64,000 bases of DNA, taken from positions 1 through 64,000 of the forward strand of contig NZ_MWQI01000003.1 of assembly GCF_002210345.1 (NCBI RefSeq), read 5' to 3'. A program made the translations under genes and the position numbers. Position 1 is the first letter of the stretch; every line of letters begins with the position of its first letter. Under the pieces are notes generated by a model. That model had not been told where the DNA came from and ran no database searches. It saw nothing but the letters and a program-made list of their open reading frames with translations. Below are positions 24,014-31,618 of this stretch, in pieces. The DNA is from Fibrobacter sp. UWB4 (GTDB lineage: Bacteria > Fibrobacterota > Fibrobacteria > Fibrobacterales > Fibrobacteraceae).

Positions 24014-24670
24014 ATGAGTGAACCTAAGGATTTGGAAACTTTACTTGCTCGTGTTACGGAACGCCGCCGCGAACTCCTGACTTCTGTTGTGAATCGCCGT
24101 ACGCGTCATTTCTGCATGGTGCTTGAAGATTTGTTTGACCCGCACAATATTTCTGCCGTGATTCGCACCGCCGAAGTATTTGGTCTCCAGGATGTTCACA
24201 TCATTGAAGAAGACAATGCCTACAGCGTGAACAAGTCTATATTGAAGGGTTCCTACAAGTGGATGAGCCTTTATCTGTACAAGAAGCGCATGCTCTGCAT
24301 GGAAAAGCTTCGCGAAAAGGGTTACAAGATTGCTGTTGCTAGCACGAATACGACGAACTCCGTGCTTGACCTGGATTTGAGCCAGCCGATGGCTTTCTAC
24401 CTGGGCAGCGAGTTCCATGGAAACCACCCGGATACGCTTGCCCATGCGGACTATGAATTTAAGCTCCCGCAGTACGGCATTACGGAATCGATGAACGTCT
24501 CTGTTGCTGGTGGCGTGTTGATGACTTATCTTGACGTGTTCATGCAGAAAGAGGGCCGTGAAAAGTTTGCGCTCCCGCAGGCGGAAAGGGACGCCTTGTT
24601 GCTCGACTGGCTGGACCGCCATGTGAACGGCATCGAGACGAACAGCCCCATCGTGAGGGTTGAAGGGTAG
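24014..24670 (+). CDS. TrmH-type tRNA/rRNA 2'-O-methyltransferase (218 aa)
   Basis: SPOUT-fold methyltransferase that methylates a ribose 2'-OH using S-adenosylmethionine. The three conserved SpoU motifs are clear: DPHNISAVIRTAEVFG near residue 42, FYLGSEFHGNHPD near 132 and ESMNVSVAGGVLMTY near 158. Length and the C-terminal tail fit TrmH, which makes Gm18 in tRNA, but the exact RNA target cannot be told from sequence alone. The start follows the previous stop by 3 nt. A heptad-repeat region follows. Confidence 0.88.
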   Translation: MSEPKDLETLLARVTERRRELLTSVVNRRTRHFCMVLEDLFDPHNISAVIRTAEVFGLQDVHIIEEDNAYSVNKSILKGSYKWMSLYLYKKRMLCMEKLREKGYKIAVASTNTTNSVLDLDLSQPMAFYLGSEFHGNHPDTLAHADYEFKLPQYGITESMNVSVAGGVLMTYLDVFMQKEGREKFALPQAERDALLLDWLDRHVNGIETNSPIVRVEG

Positions 24671-24836
24671 CGGCTTTACCGCTCGTTAGTTACTAAGTGC
24701 CTTCGGCACAGTTACTAGTTAATAGTTAGTAGTTACTAGAATTCTTGATATGAAATTCTCTAGTAACTAGTAACTTGGAACTCACAACTGTTGCGAAGCA
24801 ACCTCAGTAACTAGTAACTCGGAACTAGTAACTTGA
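24669..24836. repeat. ACTARTA heptad repeat cluster, locus 5
   Basis: Inverted heptad arms meet at 24741-24760 (AGTTACTAGAATTC against GAAATTCTCTAGTAACT). Three small perfect hairpins are interspersed: AGCGG/CCGCT (24669-24683), GTGCC/GGCAC (24698-24709) and GTTGC/GCAAC (24790-24802). The right side continues with CTAGTA, ACTAGTA, ACTTGGA and ACTCACA units. It fills most of the gap between the methyltransferase and MCE genes. Confidence 0.7.
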
Positions 24837-24900
24837 TTCTTCCCTTATTTTTTTATACGCCTCCAATGCCAATCGCAAAATATGCTAGATTGTTTTTAGG

Positions 24901-25821
24901 ATGAAAAAGAATACCGCTTTATATTTCTCTGTCGGACTTGTCGTTCTTTTGGCCATTTTCATTTTGATATTTGGCATGATTTTCTTGAACGAGAAGGATC
25001 TGCGTGAAACTTTTGATGTGTACCATTTGCGCTTTACGCAGGTGAGTACGCTTGTCTTGGATGACCCTGTCAAGATCAATGGTGTTAAACTTGGTCGCGT
25101 TGAATCCATCGAACTTGCGGGGCACCGCGTTGTTGTGACGGTTCGCCTTAAATCGAACGTGAAAATCCCGAAGGATTCAGAAATTCGTGTTCAGAATATC
25201 GGCATCATGGGCGAACGCCAGATTGGCATGATTCTCGGCGATTCTGAAGAATACTATGTGCCGGGCGATACAATCACGGGCCAGTTCGATGCGGGCATTG
25301 CCGAAGCGCTTGGCCTTGCCGGTGAAGTTTGTGATTCGACGAAGGTGCTTCTGGAAGCGGTAAAGACTGCCTTGAACGGGACGATTGCCAACCCGGATTT
25401 TCAGGACCGCTTCAAGACGCTCCTCGTGAAGGCCGAAAATCTTGAAGATCGCCTGATGTCGCTTGTGGTAACGACTGATCCGCAGCTCAAGAAGAGCCTT
25501 GCGAACTTGAACAAGGTGACCGTCAAGGTGAACGAACTTGTTGATGGCGTCAAGGAACCGATCAACGGCCTCTTTGCCGGGACGGACAAGGTTATGGGAA
25601 ATGCCAACCAGCTTATCTCTGAACTGGAAGGTGTCACCAGGCACTTGGATGGTCTGATCGCGAAAGTGCAGGCTAAGATGGATTCGAAGGACAATACCGT
25701 TGGTATCTTGCTGAATGATAGACAGCTGCACGACGATCTTGTCAAGACGGTACATTCTGCGGACAGTCTGTTCAAGATCATCCTCCAGGATGGCCTTGAT
25801 ATAAATGTGGATTTTTTCTGA
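24901..25821 (+). CDS. MlaD/MCE-domain lipid transport protein (306 aa)
   Basis: An N-terminal membrane helix (about 8-29) is followed by an MCE domain (about 38-115: VSTLVLDDPVKINGVKLGRV, then GIMGERQIGMILGD) and a long helical C-terminal region, the layout of MlaD-type proteins that shuttle phospholipids between the membranes. The usual partners MlaE (permease) and MlaF (ATPase) are not adjacent, so they must lie elsewhere if the system is complete. No strong SD before the ATG. HPr follows after 7 nt. Confidence 0.87.
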   Translation: MKKNTALYFSVGLVVLLAIFILIFGMIFLNEKDLRETFDVYHLRFTQVSTLVLDDPVKINGVKLGRVESIELAGHRVVVTVRLKSNVKIPKDSEIRVQNIGIMGERQIGMILGDSEEYYVPGDTITGQFDAGIAEALGLAGEVCDSTKVLLEAVKTALNGTIANPDFQDRFKTLLVKAENLEDRLMSLVVTTDPQLKKSLANLNKVTVKVNELVDGVKEPINGLFAGTDKVMGNANQLISELEGVTRHLDGLIAKVQAKMDSKDNTVGILLNDRQLHDDLVKTVHSADSLFKIILQDGLDINVDFF

Positions 25822-25828
25822 GGAATTG

Positions 25829-26101
25829 ATGATTACAAAGTTATTTACTGTTTCCAACAAACTGGGCATCCATGCTCGTCCGGCCGGTATGATTGTTGAT
25901 ATCACGGGTCAGGCCAAAAGCGACGTGTCCATTGTATTTGATGGGTCCAAGGCCAATGCGAAGAGCATCCTTAATGTGATGATGCTTGCTATCCCGGCTG
26001 GTTCCGAAGTGAAATTCGAAATCGATGGCGAGGATGAAGAGTTAGTCGTTCAGCAGTTGGAAAAGCTTTTTGATGACCACTTCAACGAAGAACCCTGCTG
26101 A
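25829..26101 (+). CDS. ptsH: HPr phosphocarrier protein (90 aa)
   Basis: Histidine-containing phosphocarrier. The active-site His is at position 15 (LGIHARPAG), and Ser46 (NAKSILNVMML) is conserved at the site that HPr kinase/phosphorylase modifies in many bacteria, so regulatory phosphorylation is possible. I chose the ATG at 25829 because GAGGA lies just upstream and HPr starts at this point; the longer frame overlaps the MCE gene. The 3' end overlaps ptsI by 29 bp. No enzyme II genes occur in the window. Confidence 0.93.
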   Translation: MITKLFTVSNKLGIHARPAGMIVDITGQAKSDVSIVFDGSKANAKSILNVMMLAIPAGSEVKFEIDGEDEELVVQQLEKLFDDHFNEEPC

Positions 26102-27911
26102 TTTTGTGGCAAAAGCTCCCGATGAGTCTTCCCGGAAATCTCCGAGGACCGAACTTGTCGGTGTGCCGTCTTCCCCAGGCTTTGCTATGGGGACGGTGTT
26201 CCCTGTTGCAAACCGTGAATTTTCTGTAGTAGATGAAACGCTTCCGGAGAGCCGTCTTGCTGCGGAAGAACAAATGTTTTTGAAGGCGATCAGTAAGACC
26301 TCCAAAGAAATTGCTCAGATTAAGGAAATTTCAGAGACTAGAGCAGGCATCAAGGACAGCCTGATCTTTGCGACCCACTTGATGATTTTGCAGGATCCGG
26401 GACTTGTTAACGGCGTCCTCGACAAGATCAGAAAAAAGCACAAGAATGCGAAGTGGGCGGTGCATGTCGTGTTTAACGCATACATCGAAAAGTTTGAAAA
26501 AATTGACTCGCCCGCTATGCGCGATAAGGCGGCAGACCTTAGGGACCTGTATAACCGCCTGATGTCTGCAATGGACGACTCCGGACCTGTATTGGAGGAC
26601 GTGTCTGACGAAGAAGGCATTGTCCTTGTGGCTCATGAGTTTGTTCCAAGCTTCCTGATGACTCTCAAGCCTGGACAAGTTAACGCCATCGTGATGGATA
26701 CGGGTGGCCGCACGAGCCATGTTGCGATCTTGTCTAGAGCGCTTCAGATTCCTGCTGTGTCCGGCCTTAGGAACGTTGCAGCCCTTGTGAAAAGCGGCGA
26801 TACGATTATCGTCGATGGTGCTGATGGTAAAGTTATCATCAACCCGAACGAAGAGGATATCCGCAAGTTCCATGAACGCCAGGAAATGTTCGAACGCCAG
26901 CGCCGTGAACTTTTTACGATGCGCCAGCTGGAACCGATGACTCGCGATGGCAAGTACATTGTGTTGCATGCGAATATCGAAATTCCGACGGAAGCAGATA
27001 AGGTAACGGACTTTGGCGCTACGGGTATTGGCCTTTACCGTTCGGAATTCCTGTTCTTTAAAAAGGATACTCCGACTGAAAAGGAACAGGAAAGCGCTTA
27101 CAGGCATATTCTTGAAAAAATGGATCCGTATCCGGTCGTGATTCGTACGCTTGATGCGGGTGGCGACAAGCTTGTTTCGGGAGTTTCTGCGGTGAACGAA
27201 TCAAACCCGTTTATGGGTTGGCGTTCGATTCGCGTGTGCCTTGACCGTGAAGACATCTTCATTACGCAGCTGCGCGCTCTTTTGCTTGCCAATACTAAAG
27301 GCAACTTGCGTATCCTTTTGCCGATGATTTCGAGCATGACGGAACTTAGACGCGCAAAGGCGTGCATTGCCAAGGCTCGTAAACAGCTTGAGGATGAAGG
27401 CCATAAACTCCCTGTCGTGAAAATTGGTTCGATGATCGAAGTCCCTGCGGCTGTGATGATTGTGGACAAGCTTGCTAAGGAAGTGGACTTCTTTAGCTTG
27501 GGTACAAATGACTTGATCCAGTTCACGCTTGCTGTTGACCGTACGAACGAACTTATTACGAATATGTTCCAGCCGCATCATCCGTCTGTGCTGAGCATGA
27601 TTTACCAGACTGTGGTGGCTGCGCATCGCGAAGGAATTCCGGTTGCAGTCTGCGGTGAAATGTGTACAGACCCGATGAGTGTACTTTTGCTTGTCGGGCT
27701 TGGTGTCGATGAACTTTCGATGACTCCGTGGAGCGTCATGACCACGAAGAAGATTATTCGTTCCATCAACTTTGAAGATGTTCGTGAAACGGCGTTGACG
27801 GTCCTGCAAATGGATGATGCCGAGAGCGTAAATGAGTTTTTGCATAAAAAGTATGCACAAACGATCATGGAACTCGGTATATCTGGTTTTGTGGGACAGG
27901 TTGAAAAATAA
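26073..27911 (+). CDS. ptsI: Phosphoenolpyruvate-protein phosphotransferase, enzyme I (612 aa)
   Basis: Takes phosphate from PEP and passes it to HPr. The N-terminal ~30 residues are a Ser/Lys-rich extension not seen in typical 570-residue enzymes I. Then come the HPr-binding and phospho-His domains, with active His in TGGRTSHVAILSRAL near residue 215, and the PEP-binding TIM barrel with GIGLYRSEFLFF, GSMIEVPAA, SLGTNDLIQF and the active Cys in VCGEMCTDP near 528. I chose the ATG at 26073, inside the end of ptsH. With no sugar permease nearby, a regulatory (PTS-Ntr-like) role is possible but not shown. Confidence 0.93.
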   Translation: MTTSTKNPADFVAKAPDESSRKSPRTELVGVPSSPGFAMGTVFPVANREFSVVDETLPESRLAAEEQMFLKAISKTSKEIAQIKEISETRAGIKDSLIFATHLMILQDPGLVNGVLDKIRKKHKNAKWAVHVVFNAYIEKFEKIDSPAMRDKAADLRDLYNRLMSAMDDSGPVLEDVSDEEGIVLVAHEFVPSFLMTLKPGQVNAIVMDTGGRTSHVAILSRALQIPAVSGLRNVAALVKSGDTIIVDGADGKVIINPNEEDIRKFHERQEMFERQRRELFTMRQLEPMTRDGKYIVLHANIEIPTEADKVTDFGATGIGLYRSEFLFFKKDTPTEKEQESAYRHILEKMDPYPVVIRTLDAGGDKLVSGVSAVNESNPFMGWRSIRVCLDREDIFITQLRALLLANTKGNLRILLPMISSMTELRRAKACIAKARKQLEDEGHKLPVVKIGSMIEVPAAVMIVDKLAKEVDFFSLGTNDLIQFTLAVDRTNELITNMFQPHHPSVLSMIYQTVVAAHREGIPVAVCGEMCTDPMSVLLLVGLGVDELSMTPWSVMTTKKIIRSINFEDVRETALTVLQMDDAESVNEFLHKKYAQTIMELGISGFVGQVEK

Positions 27912-27928
27912 AACATTTTGGTTTGCTG

Positions 27929-30208
27929 ATGAAATTATTTTATTCGTTGTTATTTGTTTGCACTGCTGCTTTGTATGCGCAGGTGGATGGCTCCGTATAT
28001 TCTACGTACAAGTCGCCTTTTGCGGAACAGGAAATGATTGCTCCGGACCAGTTCCAGGATGCGGTTATCCGTGCGGCCCGTGCAAAAAAAACAATGAACG
28101 ATATTTCAATTTCGCAGAACCACCGCGATTTTGCCCGTGCGGCCTATTTCTATTACAGTGGACAGTGGGATAGCGCTTATGTGGCCTATAATTCCTTGCG
28201 CCACCGTGAGCCTGAATTGATGGGGACTGTAGTGCTGCGCATGGCGAAGGCGAACTTTAAACAGGAAAAGTTTGCCAAAATGCGCGAGACGCTGCGCCTT
28301 GAAAAGAGTCTGGAAAACGATAGGGCCTGGCGCGATGCCGCTGACCGCTTGAGAATTGAAGCGACAATGGCTGATTATTCGCTGAACGATGTGGCCCGTG
28401 CGGATTCGTTGATGGTCTACCTCAATGGAAATCCGGATGGCGATGATGTGGATCCGCTCAAGTACCGCTATGCCCGTTATTTGGAAGATTCATACCAGCT
28501 GAAGCAGGCGAAGCGCATGTACATGAAGCTTTTGACGAGCCGTACATCGTACAAGGATTCTGCTTATGCTTCTGTGCGCCGCTTGAGAGAAGTGCTTGGC
28601 GCCCCGGAATCGCTTGCGGAAAAGGTCGCGTATGCGAAGATGGCCTGCACGAAGGACGAAATGAAAAGCTGTCTGGAGTTGCTTGATTCCATCCAGATTC
28701 TGGATGCCCAGCAGGTCCAGAAAAATCCAGCCTCGGCCGTGGTGCTTGACGATCCGGCCTATGCCCGCTTGAAAAAGAGCACTCTGGATTTGAACACCCG
28801 CATTACGCTGTGGGAAAAACGTGCGGCTGCACTCCGCTCGCTGAACCGTAATGCAGATGCTATTGAACAGTACCGCTTCCTGATCGAAAATGTGGACCCG
28901 CGCCCGTCCTGGATCCAGGCGATTCTCAAGCTTTACCGCAAGGAAGCTGCGGGGCTTTTTGACGAAGAAATCCACAGCTATGATTCGCTTTTGCAGGATG
29001 TGAGCCAGTTCAGCAACGAGAATGCGAACAACCTCTGGTTGCGTGGCTTTGAATTTGAACAGAAGCTGATGTATGACAAGGCGATAGAATGCTACAAGAA
29101 GCTCATCCACAAGCGTTTCAAGAGCAATCTGAGGCGCCAGTGGGCGAGATTCCGCATTGGCTACTGCTACTTTAAGCGTGGCATGTGGGTGGAAGCTTCG
29201 GCCTATTTCCGCGATGCGATGAAGGATCCGTTCCTTTGGAGCGGCAGTGCATCCAGGATGTTCCTTGGCGATACGTACATGAAGATGGGCGAGGATTCGC
29301 TTGCCCGTGCAGCCTACCTCGACTGCATCAAGGATTTCCCGCTTTCGTACTATGCCCACCGCAGCCGCACGAAGCTCTTGGATAATCGCCTGCTGCCGTC
29401 GGAAAAGATTCCTTACGCTCATGGAGTGCCGATGTCCCATGCGGCGACAATCGACTGGATCCGCTCCGTAAACAAGCTCGGAAAGCCGGACGCCTCGTAC
29501 AGCAAGGAACGCTACGAACGTATCAAGAAGCTTTTCCTCTACGGATTTGAAGAGGAAGCCTTCAGACTCTATGAAGAGATCAAGAAGAAAAACTTCAAGC
29601 GCATGGATTTCCTGTATGAATACGGGAAGCTGTTCTACGAAATGGGCGAAACGGCTGCCGGTTACAGGCTTGCGCGCCAGTTCCAGGCGAAGATGGATAG
29701 GCGCTTGTTTATGTCTCCTCCGCTTGACGTGCTTCATTACCTCTTCCCGGTACCGTATGCTGACCCTGTGGTTTACTATTCGGGCACGAGCATTGACCCG
29801 TTCTTTGTCTATAGCGTGATGCGCCAGGAATCCATTTTCGATTTCCAGATTACATCGCCTGCGGGCGCCTGCGGCCTTTTGCAGATTATGCCTGCGACGG
29901 GCAAGATGCTTGCCGACAAGGAGGAAATCTCGGACTTTAATCCGAAGCGCCTGTACAATGCCTACATGAACATCCGCCTGGGTATCCGCTACCTTGTGGA
30001 CCTCAAGGACGAATACAAAAACGACTACATGTACGTGCTTTGCAACTACAATGCGGGCCCGAAGCCGACAAGGCGCTGGCAGTCCGAAAGCGAAGGCCTC
30101 CCGTGGGATTTGCGTGTCGAAGACATCAGCTACTGGGAAACCCGCGACTACGTCAAGCGCGTCATGGGAAATTACTGGATCTATCAGGAAATATATCGAG
30201 ATAAGTAG
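27929..30208 (+). CDS. Soluble lytic transglycosylase-like protein with tetratricopeptide-like repeats (759 aa)
   Basis: Exported murein hydrolase that cleaves the MurNAc-GlcNAc bond to form anhydro ends. Signal peptide (cleavage near ALYA-QVD), then about 600 residues of helical repeats of the Slt70 superhelix type (AIECYKKLIHKRFKSNLRRQ, FRDAMKDPFLWSGSASRMFL), and a C-terminal SLT domain from about 610. The catalytic Glu is in VMRQESIFDF near residue 633, followed by the conserved GLLQIMPATGK, YNAYMNIRLGIRYL and CNYNAGP. An ATG in frame with and 6 nt after a TTG marks the start. It may be co-transcribed with ptsHI. Its stop codon lies in a heptad arm. Confidence 0.92.
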   Translation: MKLFYSLLFVCTAALYAQVDGSVYSTYKSPFAEQEMIAPDQFQDAVIRAARAKKTMNDISISQNHRDFARAAYFYYSGQWDSAYVAYNSLRHREPELMGTVVLRMAKANFKQEKFAKMRETLRLEKSLENDRAWRDAADRLRIEATMADYSLNDVARADSLMVYLNGNPDGDDVDPLKYRYARYLEDSYQLKQAKRMYMKLLTSRTSYKDSAYASVRRLREVLGAPESLAEKVAYAKMACTKDEMKSCLELLDSIQILDAQQVQKNPASAVVLDDPAYARLKKSTLDLNTRITLWEKRAAALRSLNRNADAIEQYRFLIENVDPRPSWIQAILKLYRKEAAGLFDEEIHSYDSLLQDVSQFSNENANNLWLRGFEFEQKLMYDKAIECYKKLIHKRFKSNLRRQWARFRIGYCYFKRGMWVEASAYFRDAMKDPFLWSGSASRMFLGDTYMKMGEDSLARAAYLDCIKDFPLSYYAHRSRTKLLDNRLLPSEKIPYAHGVPMSHAATIDWIRSVNKLGKPDASYSKERYERIKKLFLYGFEEEAFRLYEEIKKKNFKRMDFLYEYGKLFYEMGETAAGYRLARQFQAKMDRRLFMSPPLDVLHYLFPVPYADPVVYYSGTSIDPFFVYSVMRQESIFDFQITSPAGACGLLQIMPATGKMLADKEEISDFNPKRLYNAYMNIRLGIRYLVDLKDEYKNDYMYVLCNYNAGPKPTRRWQSESEGLPWDLRVEDISYWETRDYVKRVMGNYWIYQEIYRDK

Positions 30209-30237
30209 TTACTAGTTATGAGTTACTAGTTACTAGA
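30204..30237. repeat. Heptad inverted arm, left side of the four-helix gene (locus 6)
   Basis: Read on the minus strand: CTAGTA, ACTAGTA, ACTCATA, ACTAGTA, ACTACTT. It overlaps the stop codon of the transglycosylase gene and faces the arm at 30608-30641. Confidence 0.7.
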
Positions 30238-30247
30238 TTTTTTGATT

Positions 30248-30601
30248 ATGGCTGTTTCGAATTATCAAAATTTAATTGTTTGGCGTAAAGCGATGGATTT
30301 GGCTAAGGAAGTTTATGCTATAGTAAAGTTACTTCCCAAAGAAGAGCTTTTTGCTTTGTCAGATCAAATCAGAAGAGCTGTTGTATCAATACCATCTAAT
30401 ATTGCAGAAGGCTGTGGACGTGAATCTAAAAGTCAAATGATGAATTTTCTGAGAATCGCTAAGGGGTCTGCAGCAGAATTAGAGACTCAGTTATTATTAT
30501 GCAAAGAAATCGGATATATTGATGAAATAAAATTAAAAATGCCATTAATTCTTTTAGATGAAATTAGCCGAATGATTCGTTCTCTTATGCAAAAGGGATG
30601 A
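30248..30601 (+). CDS. Four-helix-bundle (S23/Avd-like) protein (117 aa)
   Basis: Small all-helical protein of the TIGR02436/S23 superfamily. Diagnostic blocks: YQNLIVWRKAMDLAKEVY at the start, LSDQIRRAVVSIPSNIAEG, and NFLRIAKGSAAELETQL. Relatives are encoded as intervening sequences in 23S rRNA genes and, as Avd, beside diversity-generating retroelements, where they assist the reverse transcriptase; many others stand alone with unknown role. Base composition is more AT-rich than the neighbours. It is enclosed by inverted heptad arms only about 10 nt from each end. No reverse transcriptase is nearby. ATG chosen over an upstream TTG. Confidence 0.88.
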   Translation: MAVSNYQNLIVWRKAMDLAKEVYAIVKLLPKEELFALSDQIRRAVVSIPSNIAEGCGRESKSQMMNFLRIAKGSAAELETQLLLCKEIGYIDEIKLKMPLILLDEISRMIRSLMQKG

Positions 30602-30607
30602 ATTTTC

Positions 30608-30641
30608 TAGTAACTATAAACTAGTAACTAGTAACTTACTA
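30608..30641. repeat. Heptad inverted arm, right side of the four-helix gene (locus 7)
   Basis: CTAGTA, ACTATAA, ACTAGTA, ACTAGTA, ACTTACT. Inverse of the arm at 30204-30237. It abuts the ATG of the next gene at 30641. Confidence 0.7.
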
Positions 30642-31477
30642 TGCTCTTTCTTCTTCTTACCATTGGTCCTGCGTTTTTATTTGCTTGTGGAAACATCCTG
30701 GAGAAATCTGGGGTGTCCACTGTTGGCAAGCGCACGGGCGGCACATCGAATCCTTGGGAATTTTTCAAGGGCATTGTTACGAATAAATTTTGGTGGCTTG
30801 GAATTGCTTGTTCCGGGCTTGCAACGCTTGGCTATTACATCGCTATGGCGCAGTACGATCTTTCGCAAGTGCAGCCGATGATGGTCCTGAATCCGGTACT
30901 GACGGCGCTTATGGGGTTCTGTATCTTGAAGGAAGTTTTGACCAAGCGCATTGTGGTCGCGATTTGCTTTGTCGTGGCAGGCCTCCTTTACTCTGTTGAA
31001 AATCTCGGTGAATCGACTGCGGTGCAGAATGTCGGAACGCTCTGGCTGTATGCGGGCGGGCTTAGCTTTGCAACGCTGATTGCGCACCTCTGGGTGAAAG
31101 ACCGCGAAATGGTGGACTCGCTCATCATGGGAGTTGGCTTTGGACTCTCGGCGGCTTTTTACAAGAGCCTCGCGATGGATTTTGACCTCGACAATATCGA
31201 ATTTTCGTCGGTGGCGAACCTGCTTGTGGATTTCAGGACGCTTGGCTATATTGCTACTTACGGTATCGCTTTTTTGTATTCGCAGGTATCGTTCTCGCGC
31301 GGGCGTGCGCTGTTCATTATCCCGTTTAGCGCTGCTGTCGGTGCTGCGGTTCCGACGCTTGCAGGTGCGCTCGTTTTCTACGAAGCGTTCCCGATGGGCA
31401 AGGTGGTTTCTGTATCGCTCGTGCTGATTGGCGCCTGCCTCTTTATTATTCGCAGACCGCGTAGGAAAAAATCCTGA
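30641..31477 (+). CDS. EamA/DMT-superfamily membrane transporter (278 aa)
   Basis: About ten hydrophobic segments in two repeats, with typical DMT features: a Pro in LSQVQPMMVLNPVLTALMG followed by FCILKEVLTKR in the first half, and SFSRGRALFIIPFSAAVGAAVPTLAG with a second FYEAFPMGK in the second half. A metabolite exporter or uptake role is likely, but the substrate cannot be inferred. The ATG immediately follows the heptad repeat and lacks an SD. Confidence 0.8.
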   Translation: MLFLLLTIGPAFLFACGNILEKSGVSTVGKRTGGTSNPWEFFKGIVTNKFWWLGIACSGLATLGYYIAMAQYDLSQVQPMMVLNPVLTALMGFCILKEVLTKRIVVAICFVVAGLLYSVENLGESTAVQNVGTLWLYAGGLSFATLIAHLWVKDREMVDSLIMGVGFGLSAAFYKSLAMDFDLDNIEFSSVANLLVDFRTLGYIATYGIAFLYSQVSFSRGRALFIIPFSAAVGAAVPTLAGALVFYEAFPMGKVVSVSLVLIGACLFIIRRPRRKKS

Positions 31478-31605
31478 GTTGATTTTTAATCTGTCAAATG
31501 ATCCTTTTTGACTAAGTTCTACTTACAATCAACTGACATAACGTGTCATTTCTTACTTAAATCTTTTATGACGCGGTGCGACATTCGCGCATTCATTTAA
31601 GAATA

Positions 31606-31613
31606 TATATTCA
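31606..31613 (+). promoter_or_regulatory. TATATTCA box 13 nt before the CotH/LTD gene
   Basis: The box starts 13 nt before ATG 31619; there is no SD. The predicted RNA start falls at the start codon. Confidence 0.4.
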
Positions 31614-31618
31614 CGCCT

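Noticed and set aside
24684-24836. CRISPR array from repeated TAACTAGTAAC units
   Set aside because: Units are 7 nt and contiguous, there are no unique 30-nt spacers and no cas genes.
28490-29737. 415-codon minus-strand frame inside the lytic transglycosylase gene
   Set aside because: Antisense shadow of a well-supported coding region, no recognisable motif.
30248-30601. Diversity-generating retroelement
   Set aside because: Only an Avd-like protein is present; there is no reverse transcriptase and no template/variable repeat pair in the vicinity.
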